From contig NC_062232.1 in assembly GCF_902686445.1 (NCBI RefSeq), positions 91,436,932-91,500,931 of the forward strand: DNA of 64,000 bases, in the 5' to 3' direction. The DNA is from Sciurus carolinensis (lineage: Eukaryota > Chordata > Mammalia > Rodentia > Sciuridae). Position numbers and translations under genes: made by a program. This document shows positions 36,600 to 47,980 of the stretch, piece after piece. The notes under the pieces were generated by a model that did no database searches, was not told the DNA's origin, and saw nothing but the letters and a program-made list of their open reading frames with translations. Every line of letters starts with the position of its first letter. The stretch's first letter is position 1.

Positions 36600-37130
36600 A
36601 TTGTAATATCTCTAGCTCATACAATTCAACTAGCGTTTGCTTACCATCCACTGTGTACCAGACCCCATAATTGGGATGTGGAGATAAGTAAGGTGGTTCC
36701 CTGTCCCGTAAGGTCTTACATACTAGTATAGAGTAAGAGGATGACTTACAAACAGCTAATTAAGAGGACTCCACCCATTTCAGCAACCTACTTACATGGT
36801 CACACCCCAAATGTGTTCATTTAAAACTGTTTAAACTCTTCAGCTGAAAAATTCCATGTTGATCAAAGACTTCTATCTACCTCTGATACCCTCAAAACCA
36901 TTAAACTGCTTTTTGACCTCAAGTCCCTAGACACATTGCTGTCTCCAATCTTCTTGATATTCCCTCCTTGCCAAACCTCCACTTCACTCCCCTCACTCCC
37001 CTTTCCTGCTCAGCTTGATCCCCATCACCAATCTTTTTGAACACACTTTCACTAGATTCTTCAATTCCTTATAGTCATTAGTTTTGACCATATCTCCCCA
37101 ACCAACCCCTACACTTGGATCAACTTTCCC
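36600..37130. mobile_element. Possible L2-related fragments
   Basis: GTTTGCTTACCATCCACTGTGTACCAGACCCCATAA..GGTTCCCTGTCCCGTAAGG resembles an L2-type end; 36,860-37,130 is a pyrimidine-rich stretch of the sort seen in L2 bodies. Weak. Confidence 0.35.
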
Positions 37131-37199
37131 ATGTATTTTCTTTGGATTTTTCTATTGTTCTTTTTATAGCTCCTTAATATGCATGCCAAGCTCTTTCAT

Positions 37200-38300
37200 T
37201 TCCATCCTTTAATTATAAAATATAAACATTTCGAGATATAGCTTTTATTCTAAGTACCTGTTTAGTTACATCACACGTGTTTTGATAGGTGGCATTTTCA
37301 TATTAGTTCAATTCAAATTATTTTATATTTTCAATAATTTCTTCTTTGACCCATTGTTTATTTAGAAGTATATATTTTAAATATTCAAAGATATGTGGTT
37401 TATCTAGTTATTATTTTGTTGTCTTCTGGTTTTGTTGCATTGTGATCATAGACTGTCATTTGTGCTATTTGTGTTGTGCTTTTTCAGTGTTGTGCTTTAT
37501 GGTCCCATCTATGGTCCTGTAATTGTTTGGTTCCATGTTCTATACCCTATGATCAATTTTGCAAATTGTGTTCTTCAAATCTTTTATATACTTATTGATT
37601 CTGGGGTGTCTACTTGTTGTATCTTATCTGAGAGAGATGTATTAAAATCTCTCATGATTACGAACTTGTGGATTTCTCCTTGTAAAATTTGTTGATTTTC
37701 ACTTTATTCTGAGGTTGTTATTAGGTTCATTCAACTTATTTTAGTATCTTTTATTGGGTTGGATTTTTACAAAAAGGAACATCATTTTATATCTTTAGTG
37801 GTGCTTTTTTTGCCTCAAAATCTATTGTGAATTAACATAACAGTATCAGCTTTCTCCTGTTTAGTATTTTTGTGATGCCTATTTTCATTGTTTTACTGTC
37901 AATCTTTCCATATCTTTATGTTTCAAATGTAAGTATTTTAAAGAATATAAGGATGGATTTTTTTGTGCGTACCAGAAATTGCACCTAGGGGCGCTTAACC
38001 ACTGAGCCACATCCCCAGCCCTTTTAAAAAAATATTTTATTAGAAACAGGCCTCACTGTGTTGCTTAGGGCCTCGCTAAGTTACTGAAGCTGACTTTGAA
38101 CTCGAAATCCTTCTGCTCAGCCTCCCAAGTCACTGGGATTACAGGTGTTCATCACCATGCCCAGCCTATATGGTTGGATTTTTAAAATTTAGTCTGACAA
38201 TTGCTTATATGTTTGCATTTTAGTTTACCTTATGTTGACCTTTCTGTTTGTCTTATATGTGGTGCCTTGTTTCATTGCATGCTCAGTGATTTTTAATTAG
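37200..38300 (-). mobile_element. Ancient L1 ORF2 fragment, antisense, split by a SINE
   Basis: TTCTTCTTTGACCCATTGTTTATTTAG, CTGGTTTTGTTGCATTGTGATC, GAGAGATGTATTAAAATCTCTCATG and, after the SINE, GGTTGGATTTTTAAAATTTAGTC. It overlaps in content with the end of the 29.4-33.4 kb element, so it is a separate L1 copy. Confidence 0.8.
37958..38166 (-). repeat. 7SL+ID SINE, antisense
   Basis: GTACCAGAAATTGCACCTAGGGGC (decayed ID half), CCTCACTGTGTTGCTTAGGG, GCCTCCCAAGTCACTGGGATTACAGG. TGGATTTTT recurs on both sides. Confidence 0.9.
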
Positions 38301-39777
38301 ATCTCCTTATTTCTTTGGAAATGTATTTGAATTGTCACATGAGGATAAGTACCAGCAGTGAGGACTTACATTCTTCCAGGTATCTAGTAACACCGCCAAT
38401 CTGAGTCTACTTTAAACTACATTCAGAGCTTGAGGTACTTGGGAGCACATAGGTAATATAAATTCAGGCTACAGATATTTATTAGATGAGACTCTGTTTG
38501 CAAATTCTCAGGGCAGGTACCTCCTCCCACCCATCTAGAACCAAGGCTACTTTCCTCAAGGACCCCATGTATATATGAGTGTGTAGGGGGTTATATCTGA
38601 TTCATCAGTGTGCTGATGGTTTAGCTCTTAGTCATTCTAGTTTTTTCTGGGGAGGAATTTTATTAGACTTCCCACCTTGGATAGACACTTGGCTATGTGT
38701 CCCTTATGGCTTGTTCCCTGAAGCTTAAAATAGGTTCAGTGAATGTTCTAAGAGAAGTAATTTCATATCTCTGCCTTCACTTAGATCTGGGCTTATGATT
38801 TCTTACTATCTTTCCAGCCCTTAAATACCTTTAAGAAGATGCTTGTTGCACTTTATCCAGCATTTTTAGTTGTTTTCCGTGGGAGGGTAAGTTTGCATAC
38901 CTAGCCCACTACTTTACTAGAACCCCACCATCTGTTTTCTCCACCCCCTGCTCTGAGGCTGCAAAACTGCTAGGGAAAATCACAAAATTGAACTGATTGG
39001 CTCCATAACAAGTTTATGCTTTCCAGCTTCGGCTGAGCCTTCTATATTGTTTTACAACTCTTTTATTCCTCTTTATTTAGTTCCATTTCCCATTTCCCAC
39101 AGCAGCTGTTTCAACGTTTTACTACACACTTCCAAGCCTTCTACCCCAACCCCTTCATTCTTACTCATTTCAGAAAATCAAGCTCCCTATTGCACTATCA
39201 AAAATTACTTTCAGGTAGGAATCCCTTCATCCACTCTAAGGATCTTTCTCTATTCTTCAAACCCTTCCTTCTTCCCCCCTTCTTAGCAGTAGGAACATTC
39301 TTTCCTTCTTTCCAGGGTCCTCTACCTATGGACCTGAAAAGTGCCACTCCAAGTATGGTCTTGGATCCTTTCCAAACCTCAAACTGTTCGATTCTGATCC
39401 ATAACAACATAAGCACTGAAATCGAGAGAAAGAATTTAGAAACTTCTATAGCAATTTGATGAAGTAATTTTATGTTCACTGGATTTTATAATGAAAAATT
39501 GAGGCTTATATTTTGAATGTCTTTGTTTTTGCACTGCATTTTTTTCTAGCAATTAATTCTATTTACAGAAGTATCAGTCTGTGAGAGATTAGAAATTTAA
39601 AAAGCTGATCCTTCACTACAGATAATTTGAGAAGTAGTGGACTAAAACCCATCCTTCGCTAACTTATCTGAGACTAGACTCCACACACATATTAACCTCT
39701 CCCCTCAATCCATATAGGCATTCTCCCATATTAACCAATCTTTATTTTAACTCTGCCTTTTGTGCTGCCATCTTGTG
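38301..39777. other. Intergenic DNA with no recognised element
   Basis: Pyrimidine-rich patches around 39,040-39,330 give opposing open frames (39,190-39,459 + and 39,198-39,479 -) without domains. No named repeat; part may be old L2. Confidence 0.35.
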
Positions 39778-39966
39778 TGTGCTGGGGCGGTACTGTGGAT
39801 TGAACCCAGGGGCACTTAACAACTGAGCTACATCCCCAGTCATTTTTATTTATAATTTTGAGATATGGTCTTGCTAAGTTGCTGAGGTTGGACTCAGACT
39901 TGCAATTCTCCTGCCTCAGCCTTCCAAGTTGCTGGAATTACAAGTATGCACCACAGTGCCAGGCTA
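39778..39966 (-). repeat. 7SL+ID SINE, antisense
   Basis: GGCGGTACTGTGGATTGAACCC, GGTCTTGCTAAGTTGCTGAGG, CTCAGCCTTCCAAGTTGCTGG. TSD TGCTGCCATCTTGTG / TGCTGCCATCTTATG at 39,763-39,777 and 39,967-39,981. Confidence 0.95.
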
Positions 39967-39981
39967 TGCTGCCATCTTATG

Positions 39982-41260
39982 TTTTACTTTCTGTTTTGTG
40001 CCAAACTTTTTGAAAGAATTCTCATATATTGTTTCCCCTTTCTCATCTCCTGTTTAGCCCTCAAACCACAGCAGTCTGCCTTCTGCATTACTACTGCTCC
40101 AAAAAGCCATAAATGATGTCCAAATTCACAGTGACCCTTCTAGTCCTTATTCTATCTGATCTCCACTCTGAATTTGTTATTCAGATAAATTTTTGAAGAC
40201 CTCTATTCTCCTGTATTTCTCTTCTAATCCTCATCTGATGACTGCTTCTCTATCCTTTAGGGTCTTCTCTTACTCCAATGACATGTCCTTTAGTCCTCTA
40301 TCCTCAACCTTTTCTTTCTGATCTACATGTATTGTTATCAGATTACTTAACACCTGTATGATGACTCACGAATATCTTAATTCTAACCTTGACTTCTATA
40401 GCTAAGTTGCAGACTGATTTTTAAGTTATCTTTTTACATAATTTCACCAGGATATCTCAGTTTCACCTGAAATCAACATATCTGAAACATAATTTCATAT
40501 TACACAACCTTGGCTCTCTTTGGGTATTCTCTATTTTGTTTAATGTCATCTCCATCTACCTGATTAACTAGAACTGGGAATCATTTTTAACTCTTAATCT
40601 GTCACTTCTTATACTTACTCTTATCAATATTACCTCAAATGCATTCCACTTTCATGACTTTATTTCATCAACTCCCACCAAGAGCCACGTCTTACTCTCT
40701 GTATGCTGTCTCACCTTCCTCTAGTCCACCGCCTGGCACTTCTATCAAAAGTAACACTCAAAATTATTGTTCAGAAATTGTCATTTTTTTGCTTGAAACC
40801 TTTGGTTATTCTCCCATTACCTATAGGAATCCCAAACTCTATATAGCATTGCATATAGGAACATTTACAATCACACCCCAGACTAAAATATCTATCCGTG
40901 TCTCTCACCATTGCCCCCACACATACCTTGTACTACAGTCAGATTTTTGACAGTTTCTTGAGCAGCTATGTGCACTTATTTCCCTATTTTTATTTTAGAT
41001 TTATTTCATTCCTTTCCTTGCCCATGCTATTTCCTTTATCTGGAATGTTCCTCCCCACTTCTTTTTAAGTAAACTACAATTCATGCTTTAAGTCCTAAGT
41101 TAAATCTTAACTCCCTTAAAAGATCACTCTGATATTATACATCTGTTCTCTTCCTCCACCTAGTTTCTATTTCTCTTCTCTTTTTTCTTTCTTTTTTTCC
41201 TGGTGCTCTGCCAACTGAACTACATCCCCAGCCCTAGTTTCCATTTCTTGAAAGCAAGAC
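39982..41260 (+). mobile_element. L2-like LINE fragment, sense
   Basis: Follows the sense order of an L2/CR1-type body: TGTTTAGCCCTCAAACCACAGCAGTCTGCC, GCTCCAAAAAGCCATAAATGATGTCC, ATTTCACCAGGATATCTCAG, TTTCCTTTATCTGGAATGTTCC. The reverse-transcriptase frame is destroyed. A 46-bp antisense ID fragment (TCCTGGTGCTCTGCCAACTGAACTAC) sits at 41,190-41,235. Confidence 0.6.
41190..41235 (-). repeat. ID SINE fragment, antisense
   Basis: CTGGTGCTCTGCCAACTGAACTACATCCCCAGCCC: ID with its middle (B-box to anticodon region) deleted. Confidence 0.75.
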
Positions 41261-41388
41261 CAGTATTATCCATCTTTATATTCTTGGCACCATGACTAGC
41301 ATATGTTTTTTGAGTGAATGCAAGGAGAAAAGAAAAACAGAAGATATCCTCCATAAAAGGAATGGCATGCTCTAAAGAAAACAATTCT

Positions 41389-41592
41389 AGCCAGGTGTGG
41401 TGGTGCACACCTATAATCCCAGTGGCTCAGGAGACTGAGGCAGGAGGATCTTCAGCTCAAAGTCACCTCAGCAACTTAGTGAGGACCTAAGCAACTTAGT
41501 GAGATCCTGTCTCTAAATAAAATACGAAAGGGCTGGGTAGTGTTACTCAGTGGTTAAGCACCTCTGGATTGAATCCTTGGTACCAAAAAAAG
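41389..41592 (+). repeat. 7SL+ID SINE
   Basis: CCAGGTGTGGTGGTGCACACC, GGAGACTGAGGCAGGAGG, a duplicated CCTAAGCAACTTAGTGAG-type linker, then GGGCTGGGTAGTGTTACTCAG (ID half). Confidence 0.94.
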
Positions 41593-41948
41593 AATTAATT
41601 TCTTTAATATTTAAAAAAGAAAGAAAATCCTAGCCCCTTAGCCCCTTAAGTAGAGGTATATGAAAGTTAGCACCAACAGATTGTCAAAGAACATTGTATG
41701 GATCATTTCTTTACATTTTACACAAAAAAACATATATTTTTCTTCTTACATGTACCATACAATACATTATATAGTAGTAGCAACATTGCATATGTTTATT
41801 AAATACATACATGCAGAATTGAAATCATGTATGAAAATGTAGATACATGGTTACTGCAGACTTATGAGTAGCATTCTGAAAATTAAAAAGAGCCAGTAAA
41901 AATTGTGACAAGATATGTGGCAGGATTATATATTCCAATATTAATTTT

Positions 41949-42151
41949 AGGGGGGTACCAGGGATTGAACTCAGGGGCACTCAACCACTGAGCCATAGCC
42001 CCAGCCCTATTTTGTATTTTATTTAGACACAGGATCTTGCTAAGTTGCTTAACATCTCGCTTTTGCTGAGGCTGACTTTGAACTTGCCATTCTCCTGCCT
42101 CAGCCTCCCAAGTCACTGGGATTACAGGTGTGCACCACCACTCCTGGCCTG
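41949..42151 (-). repeat. 7SL+ID SINE, antisense
   Basis: GGGGGTACCAGGGATTGAACTC, CACAGGATCTTGCTAAGTTGC, GCCTCCCAAGTCACTGGGATTACAGGTGTGC. TSD CAATATTAATTTT at 41,936-41,948 and 42,152-42,164. Confidence 0.96.
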
Positions 42152-42164
42152 CAATATTAATTTT

Positions 42165-43371
42165 TAATAATTTGTTCTCACTGTAGTTTTTTTTTATCTC
42201 TCAAATCAAAATATAGCCATGCATTTCTGTCTCATTTTATTGGGAGCCTTTGTTTTGTAATGCCAGAAGCAGGAATTGCCAGGCACCTAGAAGAGCATCT
42301 GAACCCAGAGCTTTTGGTTTCAAAATTCTAGGTTTATTGAAGGAGATTATACTGACTTGTCCCAGAGAATTAATAGGTGAGCACTTTTGAGTAGAAATGG
42401 CAGAGGGTGTCTGCCATAGAAGTTGAACCTCTCCAGAAACAGAGAGGAAATGGGAGTAATGGAAGATTCCATGAAAATCAAGGACTTACCCTTGATGTCT
42501 TTTAATGCCCAAAGAGACAAGAGCTCAAAGGAGAATGGAGGTATGGCACATGTAAAAGGCTAGATACTAGGTCATGAGGCTGCCAACCTCAGCAAAAAGC
42601 TCCACAATTACTACCAATTTACAAGCATGGACAAAAGCAGCTGATTCATCTACCTTCAAGGGGATTTGCATGACAAACAGATCAGCAATGACATGTATAG
42701 ACAAAAGGGCAGAAGGCCTAGCCCAAAATTTCCGGTCCTGGTCTGATTTTCCTAGGGCCTTCAGATAATCTTGGCAGAGGGAGGGCTTCTAATAACTGTG
42801 AGTGAGATTGAATTTTTAGTCAGCTGGGAAGGTGAAAGACACAGAGCAGATTGAATTTGCTGTAAGGATATAAAGAAAAATGACATTTTTGCACCCTGGT
42901 GGTGTGGGCAAGTTTCACTGCTATAGTTCTAATTTGGTGTTCTTGGCAACTTACTTGCTCACTTTGTACCTTAAATTATACTTTTGTAAAACAAAGATAA
43001 TACCTTCCTTCCTCTACCTTACAAGATTTTTATGAGACAAAAATGAAATAAGTTAAGACAAATTGCTTTGAAAAGGCACTAAACAAATAAATACATTCAG
43101 TAAAATGCAGAACTAGTATAAGAACAACACATATTTTGTAATTTTGAGTTCTATATTGAACCTAAAGGATAAATTATGATAAAACTGATAGAAAAATATA
43201 TTTATTATCTTACTCTGAGTTTCCTGTATTGAGATATGTTTTTAATATTTCTCTACAAATGCAGAAGTTGTTTTCCTCAGGTTTTCTTTAATTGCTTTGT
43301 GTTTAATCATTGTCAAATGAAAGAAGTGAAAATATATACTGTTTTGTCTTAAACTGTATCTTGAATATAGT
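42165..43371. other. Intergenic DNA with no recognised element
   Basis: Includes 42,220-42,790, moderately GC-balanced with one 64-codon frame lacking any signature. It could be an old LTR remnant, but no boundary or family is visible. Confidence 0.35.
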
Positions 43372-43952
43372 TGTCCCCCTTAACCAAGTTTTCTCTTTCC
43401 ATGATTTCAGTTTCTTGAGGTCAACTGAAGTCTGAAAATATTAAATGGAAAACCCCAAAGATAAGCAATTCATAAGTTTTGAATTGCTTACTGTTCTAGC
43501 AGCATGATTAAATCTCTTGCTATCCTAACCAGGACATGAATCATCCCTTGTTCCAATGTATCCATGCTGTGTACACTACCCATCCATTAGTCACTTAGTA
43601 GCTATCTTGGTTATCAGAATGATAGTCAAAATATCACAGTGCTTGTGTTCACATAATCCTTATTTTACTCAATATGGTACTTGTTCTATTTTATTTTTTA
43701 TAACTTTATTTTTATGTGGTGCTGGGGATGGAACCCAGTGCAAGACAAGAGTTCCACCACTGAGCTACAACCCCAGCCCCTGTTCTATTTTATTCAAAGT
43801 TTGTCAACCTCTTATTGTGATTAATTTATAAATTAAGCATTATTAGGTGTGTATGTATAGGAAAAAATATATAGTAGAATTTGATACTATGCACAGTTTC
43901 AGGCATGCATTAGGGTATCTGCTATAGATAACAGGGACTACTGTAATTTGAA
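43372..43952 (+). mobile_element. Tigger-like DNA transposon remnant, split by an ID SINE
   Basis: Left end GTTGTCCCCCTTAACCAAGTTTTC, body CTGAAAATATTAAATGGAAAACCCC, CAATTCATAAGTTTTGAATTGC, CCATTAGTCACTTAGTAGC, and right end ACAGGGACTACTGT, following the Tigger consensus whose ends are CAGTAGTCCCCCTTATCCGC-like. It keeps no transposase frame; the internal part is missing. Confidence 0.8.
43696..43780 (-). repeat. ID SINE, antisense, internally deleted
   Basis: TTTTATGTGGTGCTGGGGATGGAACCCAG..GTTCCACCACTGAGCTACAACCCCAGCCC. TSD TGTTCTATTTTATT at 43,682-43,695 and 43,781-43,794. Confidence 0.94.
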
Positions 43953-44179
43953 CTTTACTGAGGACAGTGTTATTTCTAGGGTTTAATGAACTATATCAAC
44001 TGCTCCATGTTTTCAACCACACAGGGTCACACCTTGGAACATTTGGCCTACCTCATTGCCTTTTTCTAGAAAACCCTATAACTTGAAAATGTCTGGGCTA
44101 CCAGAGTCTGCAAAGTTTCATTTCCTCAGTGAAGGGAGAATGTATGTAATAGATAAGAGGTACTATTGCACACTCATGA

Positions 44180-44436
44180 TTAAGGACAATGACTCTGGGT
44201 AGTTATTCCATTACACAAATCTAGGGGCATCTGTACCAACTTTGAATCCATACTACCATGGCAATTACATGATATTAGGCAAATCATTTGATCTAAGTGA
44301 GCTTTGGTTTCCTCCTCTGGAAAAAATGGGTGTGATAATAATATCTTCTTCATGGAGTTAATGGGAAGATTCATTATATAATGCATGTGAAGTGTCAGCA
44401 CAGTGCCCGACATAATGCATATTCATAAATGGTAGC
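44180..44436 (+). repeat. MIR SINE
   Basis: GGACAATGACTCTGGGTAG, TATTAGGCAAATCATTTGATC, GGTTTCCTCCTCTGGAAAAAATGGG, GTGTCAGCACAGTGCCCGACATAATG. Confidence 0.85.
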
Positions 44437-45258
44437 TATCATCAACATAAGAGAAATGCAAATCAAAACTATTTTAAGATTTCATCTTACTCCAGTCAGA
44501 ATGGCAATTACCAAGAATACAAACGACAATAAATGTTGGCCAGGATGGGGGAGGGGGAAAGGTACACTCATACATTGCTGGTGGGACAACCACCATGGAA
44601 AGCAGTATGGAAATTGGTGCAACCACTATGGAAAGCAGTATGGAAATTCCTCAGAAAACTTGGAATAAAACTGCCATTTGACCCAACTATCCCACTTCTC
44701 GGTTTATACCCAAAGAACTTAATATCAGCATACTACATTGATGCAGCCACATCAGTGTTTGTTGCAGCTCAATTCACAATACCTAAACTATGGAACCAAC
44801 CTAGTTGCCCTTCAACAGATGAATGAATTTAAAAATGTGGTACATATGTACAATGGAATATTACTCAGTCTTAAAGAAGAATGAAATTATTGCATTTGCC
44901 AGTAAATGGATGAATCTGAAGAATATTATGGTAAGTGAAACAAGCAATCCCAAAAAATCAAAAGCTGAATATTTTTCTCTGATATGTGAATGCTTATTCA
45001 CAATGGGGGGGCTATAGAAGAATAGAGTTATTTTAGATTAAGTAGAGGGAAAAAAAAGGAAGGGAGAGGTATGAGTAGGAAGGATAGTAGAATGAATCAG
45101 ATATTATTACCCCATGTACATGTATAACTATATGACTGGTGGTATTCTACATCATGTATAACCAGAAGAATGAGAAATTATACTCCAATATGATGTATTA
45201 AAGTACATTCTACTGTCATGTATAACTAATTAAAACAAATTAAAAAAATTAAAAATAG
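44437..45258 (+). mobile_element. Truncated young L1, ORF2 3' part and 3'UTR
   Basis: ORF2 3' sequence: AGAGAAATGCAAATCAAAAC, GTCAGAATGGCAATTACCAAG, ACACTCATACATTGCTGGTGG, then peptide [20 protein letters not shown] and DAATSVFVAAQFTIPKLWNQ, a reduced polypurine tract, and the 3' end ACTGTCATGTATAACTAATT. A 33-bp in-phase duplication lies at 44,587-44,652. Confidence 0.92.
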
Positions 45259-45384
45259 AACATTGGGGGAGATAATTAGAAGACAACCTTCAGAACAAAG
45301 ATCTGATTTTGCCAGAAAGTCAAAGGATCACTAGAACATGCCATATGTGAAAAAAAGGATGTAAAATTACATGCCTAGTCTTGA

Positions 45385-45500
45385 TTTGACCCTCAGTAGA
45401 GGGCAGGAACTTTGTCCTGATTATTGCTTATCTCAGTGTAGAATAGTGCTTGACATATGGTAACCATCAGTATACGTATGTTAAATAAATCAAATTGGAG
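45385..45500 (+). mobile_element. L2 3' end fragment
   Basis: AGAGGGCAGGAACTTTGTCCTGATTATTGC..GAATAGTGCTTGACATATGG..TATGTTAAATAAATCAAATT matches the L2 3' terminus. Confidence 0.7.
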
Positions 45501-45749
45501 ATTATCAATGGCATAAGCTACAGGACTCAATGAAGCCAGTCTACCAGTCTACAATGCACAACTAAACACAATGTCCTGAACACAGTAAATGCCTAATTAA
45601 TGATGCAAGTGTTTCAGACAATTTTACACCTTCCCAGGTCAGCACCCATTTTACCTTAGTTGGTTTACCTTAGTTCACATTTCCTTGTGTTGCCTCTGTT
45701 TTATATCCTATGCCCCTACTCCAACTTTAGAATCCCTAGTTCATGCTGT

Positions 45750-46010
45750 GTATTCACTTGACAAATACTCTAATAATTTACTACATTTTAGGCATTATGG
45801 TATGCTAGCTCCCAGAAACCAGAAACCTCCTGCAGCTTATTTAGTCAGGAGACAGGCAGAATACAAGTTAACAGACAAGAGGATTTCAAATAGTGATAAG
45901 TGAGTGCTACAAGAAAAATAAAACAGGATAACATTATGGGGGGCCACTTTAGATTGAGGGGTCATAAAAAGCTTCCCTAAGGATATGACACCTGAGCCAG
46001 AGTTTGAAGA
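45750..46010 (-). mobile_element. Possible L2 fragment, antisense
   Basis: TTCACTTGACAAATACTC..CTCCTGCAGCTTATTTAGTCAGGAGACAGGCAG..GATTGAGGGGTCATAAAAAGCTTCCCTAAGGATATGACACCTGAGCCAGAG resembles an L2-type end with the AAGGCTTCCT..GACATTTGAGC motif. Confidence 0.55.
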
Positions 46011-46688
46011 TCAGTACCTGTGGAAATAGAAATAACTTGTTGTCTTGCAAGTGCCCAGTTTCTTCTGAAAAACTGTGAATAAACACCTCCCAGAAAATGG
46101 AGAACAGTGAAAACAGACTAGAGACTGCAGGAAGGGAAAATGAGCAAGGATTGGCAAATTACCATCCTGCCCAAACCAGCCTCCAACTTTCTGAATTATT
46201 TTAGAGGTTGTTTCATTAAATGTCAAGGTTAGAAAGTCACTTAGAGATCATCCATATCAGTACTTTCCTATAGGTGGTATATGTACTCCTGGTGGTACAT
46301 GAGACGAACTTAGGTGCTCAGAGATGAACAATATTTATTTTAATATGTATTTAAAATGTATCTAATATCCAACCCATGATTTCATAACTATTATTGCTTG
46401 AAATGAGGTTAGAGTAGGGCTATTGGGGTTCATGTTCCAGAGACCAACTTCACTAGCTAAGAATGGATACTGGGTAGGTTAATAGGGATGAGTCCAAAGT
46501 GGGAAGGTTGCCACCCCAGCTCTAGGGAATGACAGACAACATGCCCATTGACAGTTTGTATTTGGATATGGCAACGTTTGTGTAGTTTGTACACAAATGG
46601 AAATATTGATTTGACTCCTGCCTTTGAATCCCTTCTTCAAAGAAACTATTTAGAGCCCATAAACATCTAAAGGAACATCAGAACCCTT
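46011..46688. other. Intergenic DNA with no recognised element
   Basis: Mixed composition; no repeat or exon identified. Confidence 0.35.
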
Positions 46689-46689
46689 A

Positions 46690-46938
46690 GGTGGTTAAGA
46701 GAAAGCCCTTCAAAGTTAGTCAGACCTGTATTTGAATCCCAATTCTGCCATGTAATTGCTATGTGATGTGGGGCAAGTAGTTTCAACCTGGCTTCGCTTT
46801 AGTTTTCTCATCTTTAGGAATAGGGATTCTAGGACTTCTTAGGGTTCTTGAAAGAATTAAATGAGATAGTATACATGGAAAGTATTTTTCCCAATGCCTG
46901 TCACATAGTAAGTACTCAAAATACATTATAGCTATAAT
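46690..46938 (+). repeat. MIR SINE
   Basis: TAGGTGGTTAAGAGAAAGCCC, GTATTTGAATCCCAATTCTGCC, GCTTTAGTTTTCTCATCTTTAG, TGCCTGTCACATAGTAAGTACTC. Near complete. Confidence 0.92.
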
Positions 46939-47124
46939 TATCCAAGTTTTCTGGGGCAGTCATGATTTGAAATATTCTGTGCCATTTTCAGACTATTCTC
47001 ATTTGAAATTCCAAAATGTGATCATTGTGCATTTCTCTTCAGTATTTGAAGAAGACTATGTTTTTTAAGTGTCAAGACATAAAACTGCTTTAACTCCCTA
47101 AATATGGTTTGACAACCTCAATCC

Positions 47125-47980
47125 TACTCAGAGACATTTTATGAAGACCCAAAGCAGAGGGTGACTATATCAATAAACAGAAAATAACAAGTGTTGTCAA
47201 GGATATAGAGAATTTGGAACACTTATACTGTGGCAGTGGGAATATAAAATGTTACCGTTGCTGTGGAAAATAGTATGGCAGGCTGGCGTTGTAGCTCAGT
47301 GGTAGAGCACTTGTCTCGCATGTGTGAGGCACTGGGTTTGATTCCCAGTACCACATAAAAATGAATAAAATAAAGGTCCATCGACAACTAAAAAATATTT
47401 TTAAAAAACCGTATGGTGATTCCTCAAAAAGTTTTAAGTAGAATTACCATGTGATCCCAGCAGTTCTACTTCTGGGTATATATCCAAAAGAATAGAAATC
47501 GGGATCTTTAATTGATAATCTACACTCCCATATACCTTCCTGCATTACTCACAATAGTGTAAATGTAGAAGCAACCCAAGTTTTTATAGACAGATAAAGA
47601 AAATGTGGCATATTATTCAATCTTTAAAAAGAAAGAAATCTTGCAGTATGCTACAACATGGATGAATCCCGAGGACATTATGCTAAGTGAAATAAGCCTG
47701 TCCCCAAAAGGCAACTACTATATGATTCCACTTATATGAAGCACTTAGAGTAGTAAAATTCATAAAGACAGAGAGTAGAATGGTGGTTGCCAGGGGCTTG
47801 GGAAAGGGACAGAGTGAGGAATGGGAGTTATTGTCAAATGGGTACACAGTTTTAGTTTTACAAGATGAAAGAGTTCTAGAGATGAATGGCTTGGTAATTA
47901 TACAGCAGTATCAATGTTCTTAAATATCACTGAACTGTACATTTAAAATGGTTAAGATGGTAAATTTTAGTTGTGCGTTA
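47125..47980 (+). mobile_element. Ancient L1 3' end (L1M-type), split by an ID SINE
   Basis: ORF2 end: AAGTGTTGTCAAGGATATAGAG, TCTACTTCTGGGTATATATCC, TGGATGAATCCCGAGGACATTATGC; 3'UTR: ATGGTGGTTGCCAGGGGCTTGGG, CACTGAACTGTACATTTAAAATGG. Non-coding. Confidence 0.9.
47279..47410 (+). repeat. ID SINE
   Basis: GGCTGGCGTTGTAGCTCAGTGG, GGTTTGATTCCCAGTACCACATAAA, tail GGTCCATCGACAACTAAAAA. Short TSD GTATGG. Confidence 0.94.

Noticed and set aside
39190..39479. Paired open frames on both strands
   Set aside because: Mirror frames in pyrimidine-rich DNA without domains; probably old L2-type sequence.
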